Assembly (NCBI GenBank): GCA_963693365.1
Contig: CAVNZM010000002.1
Location: forward strand, 4,092,001 to 4,156,000
Length of the DNA stretch: 64,000 nt
Source of the DNA: Amoebidium appalachense
Taxonomy: Eukaryota > Ichthyosporea
Reading direction: 5' to 3'
The translations under genes were made by a program, and so were the position numbers. Position 1 is the stretch's first letter; every line of letters starts with the position of its first letter. The notes below the pieces were generated by a model. The model saw nothing but the letters and a program-made list of their open reading frames with translations. It had not been told where the DNA came from and searched no databases. This document shows, piece after piece, positions 34,321 through 44,021 of this stretch.

Positions 34321-36763
34321 GAGAGGCGATAAACAACCTTCAGCGAGAATTCTTGTGTGTGCCGAGCTGCTGGACAGAACAGAGCAAGGACGGTGGAATA
34401 GAGTTGTGCACGTCTATGAGCACTTCTTCATTTGCCAAAACGTAAATTCATGCAGCATTCTTCTGTGATTTCATTTTCGTGGCGAAGATTGTTGCAGAGT
34501 GTGCGTGCGAATAATTCGCTAAGCCTTCGTCTCTGTGCTTGGCTTTTCTGTAGAAGTAGTATTTTCCTTTTTGGGAATTTTTCCTTTTTAGGATACTCCC
34601 GCAGATTCGTTTTCAATTGCGAGTAATTTGGTTGTGTGGATGAATGATCATACCAAACATTCGATAATGAATATAACTCAAGCCTTAGGTCACTTCGTAG
34701 CTCAGGTAGTGGTGGATAGCTTCAAGGCTTAGCCACTGCTCCTTATCCCGGTTCTACCTTAAGACTGTAAGGCGAGTCACCATGGCCGGAAAAGCCACTT
34801 CTTTCATGAACAAAGAGCACTTCTTTCCTTTCAGCTTTAACCCTGCATCATCGGAGCCGGGAATAGCATGAATAAGAATGCCCTAAATGTTCTTCGTTGG
34901 GCGACATAAAGAAATATATCAGCCCGTCAGAACCAGTAAAAACCCGGTTCATAATTCATAAGAAGAGGGTAGGCAAAGCAAGCCTTCTTCAGAAAACACA
35001 TGCTTCCATTCGTGAGCAGTTTTCGTATCCCATTTGCCAGCCATTTTCGTTGAGCAGGGGGATTCCAGGCATAATACATTCTTCTGGAGGCTTGGCCTAA
35101 AAAGAAAAGTCGTCGGAGTCGCCCTTTCTTTTGTAAGCAACTTCGTGAGCGCGCTTCGTGTTTTCATATCCTCCAGTGCAGGTCTGGATGGTGCCCCATC
35201 CTCTGCTTCATTTGTAGGTGGCCCTACTGTTGGTTCTGTTCGTTGTGTGGAAAACCAAAACCATTCGTATTCGTGGAACTGCTTTGTGCTGTGCTTGCTT
35301 TCGTGTTGGTGTTCATGAAGTTACCCCGTTCACACACCCTACTTCTTACATACATTAGATGTAAGTAGCTGCCTGGTGAGTGTGTGGTTCGTGTTCGTGG
35401 CATTCTTCTGTTCCTTCGTGAGAAGAATATTCGTTTTAGCAGAGGTGCCCAATAAGGCAGCTTGTGGGGTTGTCTCCCGCATGTGCCCATTGGTGGGGTA
35501 TGCACGTGCTAAATTGTTACAGTGTCATCATATTGCAAGGGAATAACATGGTCACCTCCGTACCAGGGCCTAGGTACACATGATGGTCCGATGTGTTTGT
35601 CAACAACACCTTGCATTCGTATTCGTATTCGTCTTCCACGTCACTTTCTTCAGTAGTGAAGGAGGGTATTCGTAATTCGAAACTGAAAGGCTTCCAGCCA
35701 AAATACTGACACTGTATGCTGGGGTTGTGAGGGAACGGTGCCCATACCACATTCTTTTGTTCTGGTGGGGGTGTGCCGGCAGCTAGTGCAAGGCTTGACA
35801 GTGTAATTGGTATGTTACACAGTATTGCCACAGACGGGCATTCACCTTAAAATTCGTACCCAACACCTTCTTTGTTTTTCACATGCATGAACAAAAGTTC
35901 TGCATCGACTTTATTACATGCCTTTTGTGCACCAAGAGTGCAAATTCGTTAGGGCGTGGCACCAGGAAGGGCCGCCATACATGAGTCAGGCATATGTTCG
36001 TAATGTGTTTAGGCATGCCAGCATACATTCATGCGCATGTTGTGCATCCTGTGCGCTAAACTATGGGGCATGCTGTATTCGAGAACAGCAAGGGATTCGA
36101 AGCATGCATGCAACACTACTTTCATAAGATCTTAGGTCCTACATGCTATAGCAACAGCGACTATCTTCTTCGTTAAGTGCATTTGTGCTGAAAGTGGCCG
36201 TGCATCTGGCTTGCGAGTGTGGACGTGCATGCGGTGGCATGGACACGATGGCAGTGTGCAATAGGGCAATGCACGCAAGGGCAACGGTTTTATTTTCTTC
36301 CTAACATAGAGGGGGCTGTGTGCATTGCAACCCAAGCAGTGTTGTGCATTCGTCCTTTCATTTTCGTATTTCCAGTTCATTTTGCTTTCGTTTTTCGTTT
36401 TTTGTCGTTTGATAACTTTGTTACTTCGTTTTGTTTTCGTGTTGCATTCATTTCGTATTTCCTCTATGCAATCGTTTGTCGTTAATTCTTTATTTCATTG
36501 TGTATTCGTGATGGTTCGTTTTTTGTTGGTTCATTGCTTCGTTAGCAATTCTTTATTCGTTTGTTCGTGTATTCGTTGTTTCGTTGTGTATTCGTTTTTC
36601 TTCACATTTTTGATGTGTCGTAGCAAAAGAAGTTTTACATGCTTTCAATTCTTTCCGTGTAGGTGGGCTGGCCACTTCAAACTTGTAGGTGTATATATTC
36701 TAAGCCGGACAAGGAAAGATGTGCCTATCATCGGGGTAAAAAGGATTGTGATCGGCGGGAGAT
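34321..36763. other. non-coding interior of the nested LTR element
   Basis: No coding signature. The pentamer TTCGT and ATTCGT strings are strongly over-represented on the plus strand (for example 35258-35280, 35385-35435, 35612-35640, 36350-36600). Confidence 0.75.
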
Positions 36764-36901
36764 TCTTGAGCTGATTGAAAGATGTGAGATTCTTGAACTG
36801 ATTGAAAGATGTGAGATTCGAAGGATGCGAGATTCTTGAACTGCGCGGTCGCCAATGTAAACAGTTGGCAATGTAAAACAGTGTCCTGCCGCGGTCGCCA
36901 A
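36764..36901 (+). repeat. short tandem repeats before the 3' LTR of the nested element
   Basis: GATTGAAAGATGTGAGATTCTTGAACT-like units about three times (36764-36842), then the LTR head GCGGTCGCCAATGTAAACAG occurs once at about 36845, degenerates (CAATGTAAAACAG), and recurs as the true LTR start. Confidence 0.8.
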
Positions 36902-37381
36902 TGTAAACAGTTGGACTAGTTAGGATAAGGCAGAGTACAACTGAATCAAAATAAAGACAGAGAACGGGTAGAAAGGCACACGCGGCCAGGTTGCTTTTAC
37001 TATGGGCCGACTCAGTCTGTCTCAGACTTCACTGATGTGATCCCCGTACTGGGACGGCTTTCTTATATAGCCCCCAGGTTTCGGATCAAGGCCCAGGATT
37101 GGTTCATCCGCGGCCAGCGCGGGTGGCAACATGCCATTCGTGATTCTGGTGCGGTCCGAGCCAGTCAGACCTTCGTCCTATTTATGCAAACCTCTTATTG
37201 GTTCACTTCGTTTATGTGGTATGCAGCGGAAGAACCATATATGGTTCAATTCTTAGGTCAGAGTGAGTCCTATTGGTGCGGACATAATATTTATGTGATA
37301 TTCATGACAAAGCACGAATCGTGTGCTAGTAGATCACATTCTTTAGTAAACATGTACAGTTCATGTGTACAGTTGTTTACA
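36902..37381 (+). repeat. 3' LTR of the nested non-autonomous element
   Basis: 480 bp twin of 33786-34265, followed by GACAA. Confidence 0.92.
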
Positions 37382-37513
37382 GACAAGCTACACCTTTCTT
37401 TTAGTGCGGTTTTTCGCGCTAGGGTAACGCGGTGACAGTTCCTTCTGGGCTGTTGCTACACCTCAAAAACACAAACATAAACACAACCTCTCAACTAGGG
37501 CACACACAACACC

Positions 37514-37747
37514 ATGGCTAAGTTTCACGTAGATATGTTCTACGCGTTGGCAGCGGAGGATAGCTCCCTGCACACACAGATACCACAGGTTCACACACTA
37601 GCTATAGAGGCCAGAAACACAACAGCTTTTAGTTTACACTCAAACACCAGCGGTCGTGGGCGTGGTGGACGTAGCGGACAGCAGCAGCAGTTCGACGAGG
37701 GGCATCGTCGTGGGTCCTCAAGACAGCGTCGAGGTGGTATGGCATGA
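37514..37747 (+). CDS. short gag-like ORF of the Gypsy element
   Basis: 77 codons from ATG at 37514, about 130 nt past the leader. The C-terminal half is arginine/glycine/glutamine-rich (GRGRGGRSGQQQQ), as in RNA-binding gag tails. No zinc knuckle is seen, and it is far shorter than a normal Gypsy gag. Another frame stays open from 37656 to 37964, so the gag may be frameshifted as well as truncated. Confidence 0.45.
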   Translation: MAKFHVDMFYALAAEDSSLHTQIPQVHTLAIEARNTTAFSLHSNTSGRGRGGRSGQQQQFDEGHRRGSSRQRRGGMA

Positions 37748-38118
37748 ATGTTTGTGGGGTGACTCTACCAAAGGTATGAATGGTGTGAATGTTTTGTGGT
37801 TGGGGGAGGTTCCCCAGCCACAAGTGGATGGTCTCAGTGTTTCTTGTCCCAACCCGGTGTTTATTCTAACCACACCGGAGGGGGTTTCTGTGCCATTGTT
37901 TCCGGGAGGGGGGGGGACACACACGAGTAAAGGGGGAAGGGGGGGGGAAGACACAGACACGTAGAAACACACCACCACAACAACATACGACGGTTGCAGA
38001 CACACCTACACCCACACACACACCCACACATACACCAAACACACACACACCACCCACCCACACATCACACACACACACTCCACCACCACCCACACCACAT
38101 ACACACCCCACCCCACCC

Positions 38119-38439
38119 GTGCAGGCACCACAGGTAGGTATGTTACACGTAGGTATCGAGGGTGTAAGTCTTCGTGGGCAGGGATTGGGTGTGAGTGATG
38201 ATGTGTTGCTTGAATTGGAGGAGGATTTAGTTGGTTTTAGCCGGCATTATATAGACGTATGGTTAGCTGATGGTAAGTTGAAGGCTGTTGCTTTGCTCGA
38301 TGGAGGGGCTCAGGTTAATTGTGTGCATGCTTCGTTTATTCGTCGTTTTAATCAGGCCGGGGGGGAAATTCCTATTTTAGATGCTTCTAGCACAGCCTTA
38401 GGTAGTGCTGTTATAATACGTAGTATTTACATATTGTAA
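38119..38439 (+). CDS. Gypsy aspartic protease fragment
   Basis: The frame opens in CA-rich DNA and contains KAVALLDGGAQVNCVHASF, a retropepsin-like active site (DGGA in place of the usual DTGA/DSGA) with the following hydrophobic strand. It stops soon after a second conserved strand. The usual 100-150 residues between protease and RT are absent; Copia-related DNA begins about here. Confidence 0.6.
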   Translation: MQAPQVGMLHVGIEGVSLRGQGLGVSDDVLLELEEDLVGFSRHYIDVWLADGKLKAVALLDGGAQVNCVHASFIRRFNQAGGEIPILDASSTALGSAVIIRSIYIL

Positions 38440-39406
38440 GATCTTCTCAGTTCGTGTTATGTTTTCATTCATTTACTTAATGAAAAAGATGTGCTCCTTG
38501 TACGTAAATTATGACATCGATCTCCAGTGTATTTGAGTACTTGTAATCGTGTTGTGTCGGCTATATTCGTGTGTTTAGATATCGATTACAGCAACTGATT
38601 ATAGGTACACGAGTCTACCCAGTGAGGGAGACACGTGTACATGTTATGTGTACATGAATATCTTCGGTTATAACTGTGTTTTGCTGTTCGTGTTTTCTGT
38701 CCTGCTTTCTTTTCTTTTTCCTCTTTCTTCGTCTTTTCTTTTCTCTTTCTTTCTTCTCTTGTTTCCTTTCATTTAATTATATTTCTCTCTCACTAATATA
38801 CGTTGAGTAGATTTATATTACTCGTTATGTTTTGATTGGTAGAAAAACACTTAGGTTACACTTTAGCTTGTCAGGTATGATTCATAGCTTAGTCAACCAC
38901 TTTTGTTTTGTGTGTTGCCGTACTATATCCAATCAGTGGACTTAGTCAGAAAATGTCTGAGTCTTTGTAGCCGATGATAGGTTAGAAACACCACCTCTTT
39001 CCTCGTTACTCTTCACCTCTTTTCTTTCTTATAGCTGTGACCTATGGTGTGTGTTCCCGCGTCTCCGGATCTATCCGGGAAATAATCAGTTAATTATGAT
39101 TGGTTATTTTAGACATAGATCTGATTTCCGACTGGTCGGAAATCATGTATGGATTTAACTTAAGGGAATTTCAGGTATTTATTAGCGATCAAAATAAATT
39201 GAGTTCAGTCGTGTCTAAACATTGATGTCTGTTGTGTACACTGCTCCGATCGTTCCGTGTTTTGTTGTTGTGTGTGTCTGTGGTGTTTTCACACTGCACC
39301 ACTGTGTCTCTGCTTTCATCCCAAAATACTTATAGAATTTAACAGGTTATGCAGCCCTTTTGCACGCTCCCTACACACATCTAGAACTCGCGCTCGTTTT
39401 TCAATC

Positions 39407-42322
39407 ATGGATCCAAACAAAACTGGCGTAAACAAAATCACCATGTGGAAAGGTGAAGGGAAGACTGGTCCCGATAGCAAAACTACCTATTTTCAATGGG
39501 AAATCATTTTTCTCGGCATGATGACCGGCACTAAAGGTGTCCGACTCGTGGATGTTGTCCTTGCTGACAACTACGTCCCCCCTACCACCGTCGCGGTTGA
39601 CGGTGAACCCCCCTTCTATGGCTACGGCACTACCGCGGAACTCAAAGAGGCCCGCAATTGCCTCCTGCTCCATATAATACAGAACATCGACCCTTCCGTC
39701 CTCACCACCGTTGCCCAGTACCGTATTGGCATGGACCCTGAACGGGCCATGTGGAAATTCCGTCAACACTATCTCCAAGGCAAACCCGATCAGATCCGCA
39801 TCCTTCACCGTCAGTGGGATGCCTGTGCCCTTCAGCCCGGTGAATCATTCACCACCTACCTGAGCCGTCTGCAGACCATCGTGAACCAGCTCCAGTCTCT
39901 CCAAGATGAGTCCATTCACTTCACTCGTCTAGCTGAGAAGTTCTTCAATGAACTCACCACCAGAGACGACCTCACCCCTGAGTTCAATCGTCTTATCGAA
40001 GACTATCACTTCGGTGATAAGCTATTCCCCGACTTCGAGTCCCTCCATAACCACGTCAAGGGCATCGAGTTACGTCAAGACCTCAAGATGCAACTCCGGA
40101 ACAACCGTGCCCACCGTGCCTCCAAGTCCAGCATGGCATTAAATGCCAGTGCTCCCCCCCGTGATCTTCCTCGCCGTGACTTACGCACCCGACTTGACCG
40201 TACCTCTGGCACGGACCTCCGAACTCGTCTCTCCCGTCAGCACACCCGATCCCGTTCCCCCCACCGGCCTGCCTTCCGGTCCACGTCTCGTTCCCCCAGT
40301 CGTTCCCGTTTCTCGGGTTCCCGTCGTTCTGATTCCCCGGCTCGTTCTAACACCCCGTCCGTGAAAGAATGCTCCTACTGCCACGAGCCTGATCACACGA
40401 TCATCGATTGCCCTGAGCCGAAATGCCGTATGTCCAGACACAACCGTTCCCGTCAAGGCAGTGAGAAATCTGTCTCCTTTGCTTTCTCGGCATACAATGC
40501 TAGCTCCGTCCCCGTGTCCTCCGACCCTGCCTGGGATTCCGGGTGCAACATGACTGTTTGCCCCACCCGTGAGTTCTTCCATGACCTCACTCCCCTTCCG
40601 ACACCGACTCCCGTTGCTGCCTTCAATGGCACCCCCGTCTTGGCCACTCACACCGGCCATATCGTCATCAACACCACCACCGACCATGGCACTACCACCC
40701 TAACCATTGAAGCCTACTACACCCCGTCTGGCCAAGCCTTCCTCATTTCAACATCCCAAGCTGCTGCCGAATACATCAAGGGTGATTTGAACGATGCCTC
40801 CACTCCGTCATTCCTCTTCGACCGACTCACCGGCCGTCATCTCGTCAACCTCCGTCTACACAACGGTCTGTATTACTTCAAGGACTACACCATTCAACCA
40901 CCCACTCGTCCTGTGGCTCTGGCTGCCACTACCAGTGTTAACCCATCCATCTGGCACCATCGTCTGGGGCACCGAGCTATGACCAGCATCAAGGACATGG
41001 TGAAACACGACCTTGTTATTGGTCTCCCCTCCTCTGTCCTCGACTGTGATGTTCCTGATTGTCATGGCTGCATTATGGGTAAGACCACCAAGGCTCCGTT
41101 CAGGGGTGACCGTCCTCACTCCAACATCCCCGGTCATGAATGGCATTGGGATTTTTTTGAGCCTACCACAACATCGTACGGAGGTTCCAAGGTTGCTCTC
41201 GTCACTGTCTGCCGTGCCTCTGGCCTCGTCAAGATCTACCCGATGGCCGACCGTACCACCACCCTGGATATTCTCACAGCTCACACCAACCTCGTTGCCA
41301 CCCATGCCCCCTCCAAAGTTGGTGTTTACCACTTCGACTCCGGCTCTGAGTTCACCTCCAAGGATACCCGTGCTTTTTGCCTCTCCCAGGGCATCAAGGC
41401 CAGCTATGCTCCGGTGGACTGCCCTCAACTGAACGGCTATGTTGAACGACGTATGCGGTTCCTCCAAGAGATTGTCTGTTGCCTCCTCCATCAAGTCCAA
41501 GATCAGTCTCTGTCTCCCAAACTGTGGGCTGAGGCCCTCCAACATGCCGCCTACATCATCAACGTCACCCCGTCCACGACTGCCAATGGTCGTACACCAT
41601 TCGAGGTTTTCTACGGTGTCAAGCCCGACATCTCCGAGCTCAAAGTGTTCGGTTGCCCTGCCTACACTCACGTGCCAGCCTCTAAACGGAACAAGCTGGC
41701 CCCCACCGTCAAACTCGGCATGTATATCGGCTATGATCTTCAATCACACTGCCACCGGATCTTCAATGCCACCACCCATCGTGTCGGCCTCTTCCGTGAT
41801 GTGATTTTCGACGAATCAGCTTATCTCCCGTCCGACATTCCATCAACCCTTCCGACCCCCGACACCACTGCTACCTCGACCACCCCACCCCCCACAGTTG
41901 ACACTGAAGATGATGTTTGTCTGGTGTACTCTGGCCCCCCTCCTGCCATCGTCGTTCCCCCGACACCCCCCCCCCCACCGGCCCCCCTGCCCCCGTGCCC
42001 GTCCAGCCTGCCGACCCTCATCCTGCCCCTGGCAACGTCACACCCATCCGACCCGGCTCCCCCGACAACTTCCACTCGGCCCCATCCAGCCCGGAGGTTG
42101 CCCCCCCTGCACTTCCGAACTTCCAAGTTCCCCCCCCACCGTCTCCACCTACCCCGGTTCCTGCACCCCGTCGTTCTGCCCGTCTCCAGGGCAAGGTTGG
42201 ACTTCAAGCCACCACCACCCTGCCAGTCCCCCCCGGTCCCCCCATCAACATCGACCAACTACCCAAACTTGTCCGTCAACTCTGTTCCGGACCCAATGGT
42301 GATCAGGTCAAGTCAGCCCTGA
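39407..42322 (+). CDS. Copia gag-protease-integrase polyprotein part
   Basis: ATG at 39407 (MDPNKTGVNKITMWKGEGK). A gag helical region is followed by an Arg/Ser-rich stretch with the CCHC knuckle CSYCHEPDHTIIDC, protease DSGCNMTV, an integrase zinc-binding H/C part ending CDVPDCHGCIMGK, and a catalytic core HWDFFEP ... YHFDSGSEFTS ... NGYVERRMRFL with a complete D,D,E triad. After a C-run near 41966-41976 this frame becomes meaningless and the RT continues one frame away. Confidence 0.92.
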   Translation: MDPNKTGVNKITMWKGEGKTGPDSKTTYFQWEIIFLGMMTGTKGVRLVDVVLADNYVPPTTVAVDGEPPFYGYGTTAELKEARNCLLLHIIQNIDPSVLTTVAQYRIGMDPERAMWKFRQHYLQGKPDQIRILHRQWDACALQPGESFTTYLSRLQTIVNQLQSLQDESIHFTRLAEKFFNELTTRDDLTPEFNRLIEDYHFGDKLFPDFESLHNHVKGIELRQDLKMQLRNNRAHRASKSSMALNASAPPRDLPRRDLRTRLDRTSGTDLRTRLSRQHTRSRSPHRPAFRSTSRSPSRSRFSGSRRSDSPARSNTPSVKECSYCHEPDHTIIDCPEPKCRMSRHNRSRQGSEKSVSFAFSAYNASSVPVSSDPAWDSGCNMTVCPTREFFHDLTPLPTPTPVAAFNGTPVLATHTGHIVINTTTDHGTTTLTIEAYYTPSGQAFLISTSQAAAEYIKGDLNDASTPSFLFDRLTGRHLVNLRLHNGLYYFKDYTIQPPTRPVALAATTSVNPSIWHHRLGHRAMTSIKDMVKHDLVIGLPSSVLDCDVPDCHGCIMGKTTKAPFRGDRPHSNIPGHEWHWDFFEPTTTSYGGSKVALVTVCRASGLVKIYPMADRTTTLDILTAHTNLVATHAPSKVGVYHFDSGSEFTSKDTRAFCLSQGIKASYAPVDCPQLNGYVERRMRFLQEIVCCLLHQVQDQSLSPKLWAEALQHAAYIINVTPSTTANGRTPFEVFYGVKPDISELKVFGCPAYTHVPASKRNKLAPTVKLGMYIGYDLQSHCHRIFNATTHRVGLFRDVIFDESAYLPSDIPSTLPTPDTTATSTTPPPTVDTEDDVCLVYSGPPPAIVVPPTPPPPPAPLPPCPSSLPTLILPLATSHPSDPAPPTTSTRPHPARRLPPLHFRTSKFPPHRLHLPRFLHPVVLPVSRARLDFKPPPPCQSPPVPPSTSTNYPNLSVNSVPDPMVIRSSQP

Positions 42323-43815
42323 CTGCTGAGTATCAAGCCTTCGTCGACAAAGACATCTTTGAACTTGTTGACCCTCCCCCTGGTGCTAACATCGTCGGCT
42401 TCAAGTGGATTGTCTCCGAGAAAACTCTCAACTCGGCTGGTGACACCAAGATCAAGGCACGTGGTGTTGCTCAAGGCTTCAGTCAGCAATACGGTGTTGA
42501 CTATGAGTTGATTGAGAGCCCTGTCATCCGTCCGGCTGCTCTCCGTGCCATCCTAGCTCTGGCCGTTGTTGAAGGTCATGACATACATCAACTCGACGTG
42601 TCTACGGCCTTTCTCAACAGCCCACTCACCGAGACCATCTACATGAAACAACCCCCGGGATTCATCACCATGGCCACACTTGGCAAGGTCTGGAGACTCA
42701 AGAAAGCCCTGTACGGCCTCAAGCAAGCCTCCAAGGCTTGGTACGACTTCCTCGACGGCATTCTTCTTGCCCATGGCCTGACCCGTACTAAGACCGACCC
42801 GTGCATCTACCTCCGGTTCTTCCCCAACAACGATGTGGTCCGGGCTGGTAACTACGTCGATGACTCCACCATCACCAACACCCGGGGTTCTACTGCTGCC
42901 AGTGACCTGGCTGCCCACATCAGCAAGATGGCCAGCTGTCGTATGAGTCCATTTGACCGTATGCTCGGTGTTGATTTTAATCACTCTGATCCCCATCACC
43001 TCCACATGCACCAGAGGTCTTACATCATGGATATCATCCACGACTTCAACCTCACCGATGCCAAGTCCAAGTCTACCCCCATCCCTGCAGGCACCACCGT
43101 CTCCCTGGCTGATTGCCCCCCCCAACCGTTCACCGTGCCCTACCGTGAGTTACTCGGCCGTCTCCTCTGGGTGGCACGGTGCACACGTCCCGACATTGCC
43201 TATGCCATCGGCTTCCTTGGTCGGTTCAGCACCAACCCCGGCAAGACTCACTGGGACCTTCTCCGTCGTGTGGCCCGGTACCTGCTCGGCACCATTGACC
43301 TTGGCATTGACTACAAGTACTCGGCCACCCAGTCCCCCATACTCGAATGCTACACGGATGCTGACTTTGCTGGTTGTGCCGACAGCAAGAAGTCTACCAC
43401 CGGCTACATTATCGTGTTTGCTGGTATGCCCGTCATCTGGTACTCCAAGCTCCAGCCCATCACGGCCACCAGCACCACTGAAGCTGAGCTGATTGCTCTC
43501 AATGCTGGCACCCAAGAAGTTGCTTGGGTCCGTGACCTCTTCAAGGAACTCGGCTGTCCCATGCTTGCTCCGACTCCGGTGTACTGTGACAACCAGTCGA
43601 CCATTGCCATCGTCAACTCCACCGGCATCAAGCACCGTACCAAACACATTGCCGTCCGGTATCACAACACCAAGGACTACATTGCCAGTGGGGACGTGGT
43701 TGTCCACTACGTTGAGTCAGCCCACAACTTAGCTGACATACTCACCAAACCCCTCCCCGGCCCGAGTCATGTCCACCATCGTGCTCGACTTTGTTTACCG
43801 GATATTGTGGATTGA
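41977..43815 (+). CDS. Copia RT-RNase H polyprotein part
   Basis: Same frame as 41917-43815; the stretch before the C-run is not real. A proline-rich linker leads to RT (VGFKWIVSEKT, HQLDVSTAFLNSPLTE, catalytic NYVDDSTI) and RNase H (CYTDADFAGCADSKKSTTGY, TSTTEAELIAL, YCDNQSTIAIVNSTG). The end HNLADILTKPLPG is typical. All catalytic acids are intact. Confidence 0.92.
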   Translation, partial: TGPPAPVPVQPADPHPAPGNVTPIRPGSPDNFHSAPSSPEVAPPALPNFQVPPPPSPPTPVPAPRRSARLQGKVGLQATTTLPVPPGPPINIDQLPKLVRQLCSGPNGDQVKSALTAEYQAFVDKDIFELVDPPPGANIVGFKWIVSEKTLNSAGDTKIKARGVAQGFSQQYGVDYELIESPVIRPAALRAILALAVVEGHDIHQLDVSTAFLNSPLTETIYMKQPPGFITMATLGKVWRLKKALYGLKQASKAWYDFLDGILLAHGLTRTKTDPCIYLRFFPNNDVVRAGNYVDDSTITNTRGSTAASDLAAHISKMASCRMSPFDRMLGVDFNHSDPHHLHMHQRSYIMDIIHDFNLTDAKSKSTPIPAGTTVSLADCPPQPFTVPYRELLGRLLWVARCTRPDIAYAIGFLGRFSTNPGKTHWDLLRRVARYLLGTIDLGIDYKYSATQSPILECYTDADFAGCADSKKSTTGYIIVFAGMPVIWYSKLQPITATSTTEAELIALNAGTQEVAWVRDLFKELGCPMLAPTPVYCDNQSTIAIVNSTGIKHRTKHIAVRYHNTKDYIASGDVVVHYVESAHNLADILTKPLPGPSHVHHRARLCLPDIVD

Positions 43816-44021
43816 CCCGACCTACTTCAAGAGTGATTTTCTCATGTGTACTACTTACTTTATCAACATCATTATATCATATGTATTGCCTTTGTGGGTA
43901 TGCCCACTTAGGGTTTATATATAAGGTTTGACCCGTACCATCACTCTACTCTATCTTTCACTGGTTTAAAACCCAGTTAATCAAACACCGCCTATACACG
44001 TTATATATATTCGTTGTTTTT

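Larger units (their letters stand above)
33786..37381 (+). mobile_element. non-autonomous LTR element (LARD-like) nested in the Gypsy element
   Basis: LTRs of 480 bp (33786-34265 and 36902-37381) begin TGTAAACA and end TGTTTACA. The target duplication GACAA is present at 33781-33785 and 37382-37386, inside the last bases of the Gypsy 5' LTR and its leader. The 2.6-kb interior has no retroelement protein, only AT-rich, TTCGT-rich DNA. I noticed two substitutions between the LTRs (GGCCGAG/GGCAGAG and TCCACGG/TCCGCGG). Confidence 0.9.
38440..44021 (+). mobile_element. Copia retrotransposon embedded in the Gypsy element
   Basis: A full Copia gag-protease-integrase-RT-RNase H series lies between Gypsy protease and Gypsy RT. 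I compared 38440-39406 with 43816-44021 and found no matching LTRs and no clear target duplication, so borders are approximate. The left flank is AT-rich with a pyrimidine tract at 38696-38775; the right flank is 200 bp. Confidence 0.75.

Noticed and set aside
34690-34780. tRNA-like stretch with A-box (TAGCTCAGGTAGTGG) and B-box (GGTTCTACC) resemblance
   Set aside because: I could not draw a cloverleaf with paired acceptor and anticodon stems; a chance match or SINE-like remnant cannot be told apart here.
37656-37964. Alternative gag frame of the Gypsy element
   Set aside because: Overlaps the better 37514 frame and ends in G/CA-rich low-complexity DNA; no gag motif seen.
38440-44021. LTR pair for the embedded Copia element
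   Set aside because: No shared stretch longer than chance was found between the left (38440-39406) and right (43816-44021) flanks by eye.
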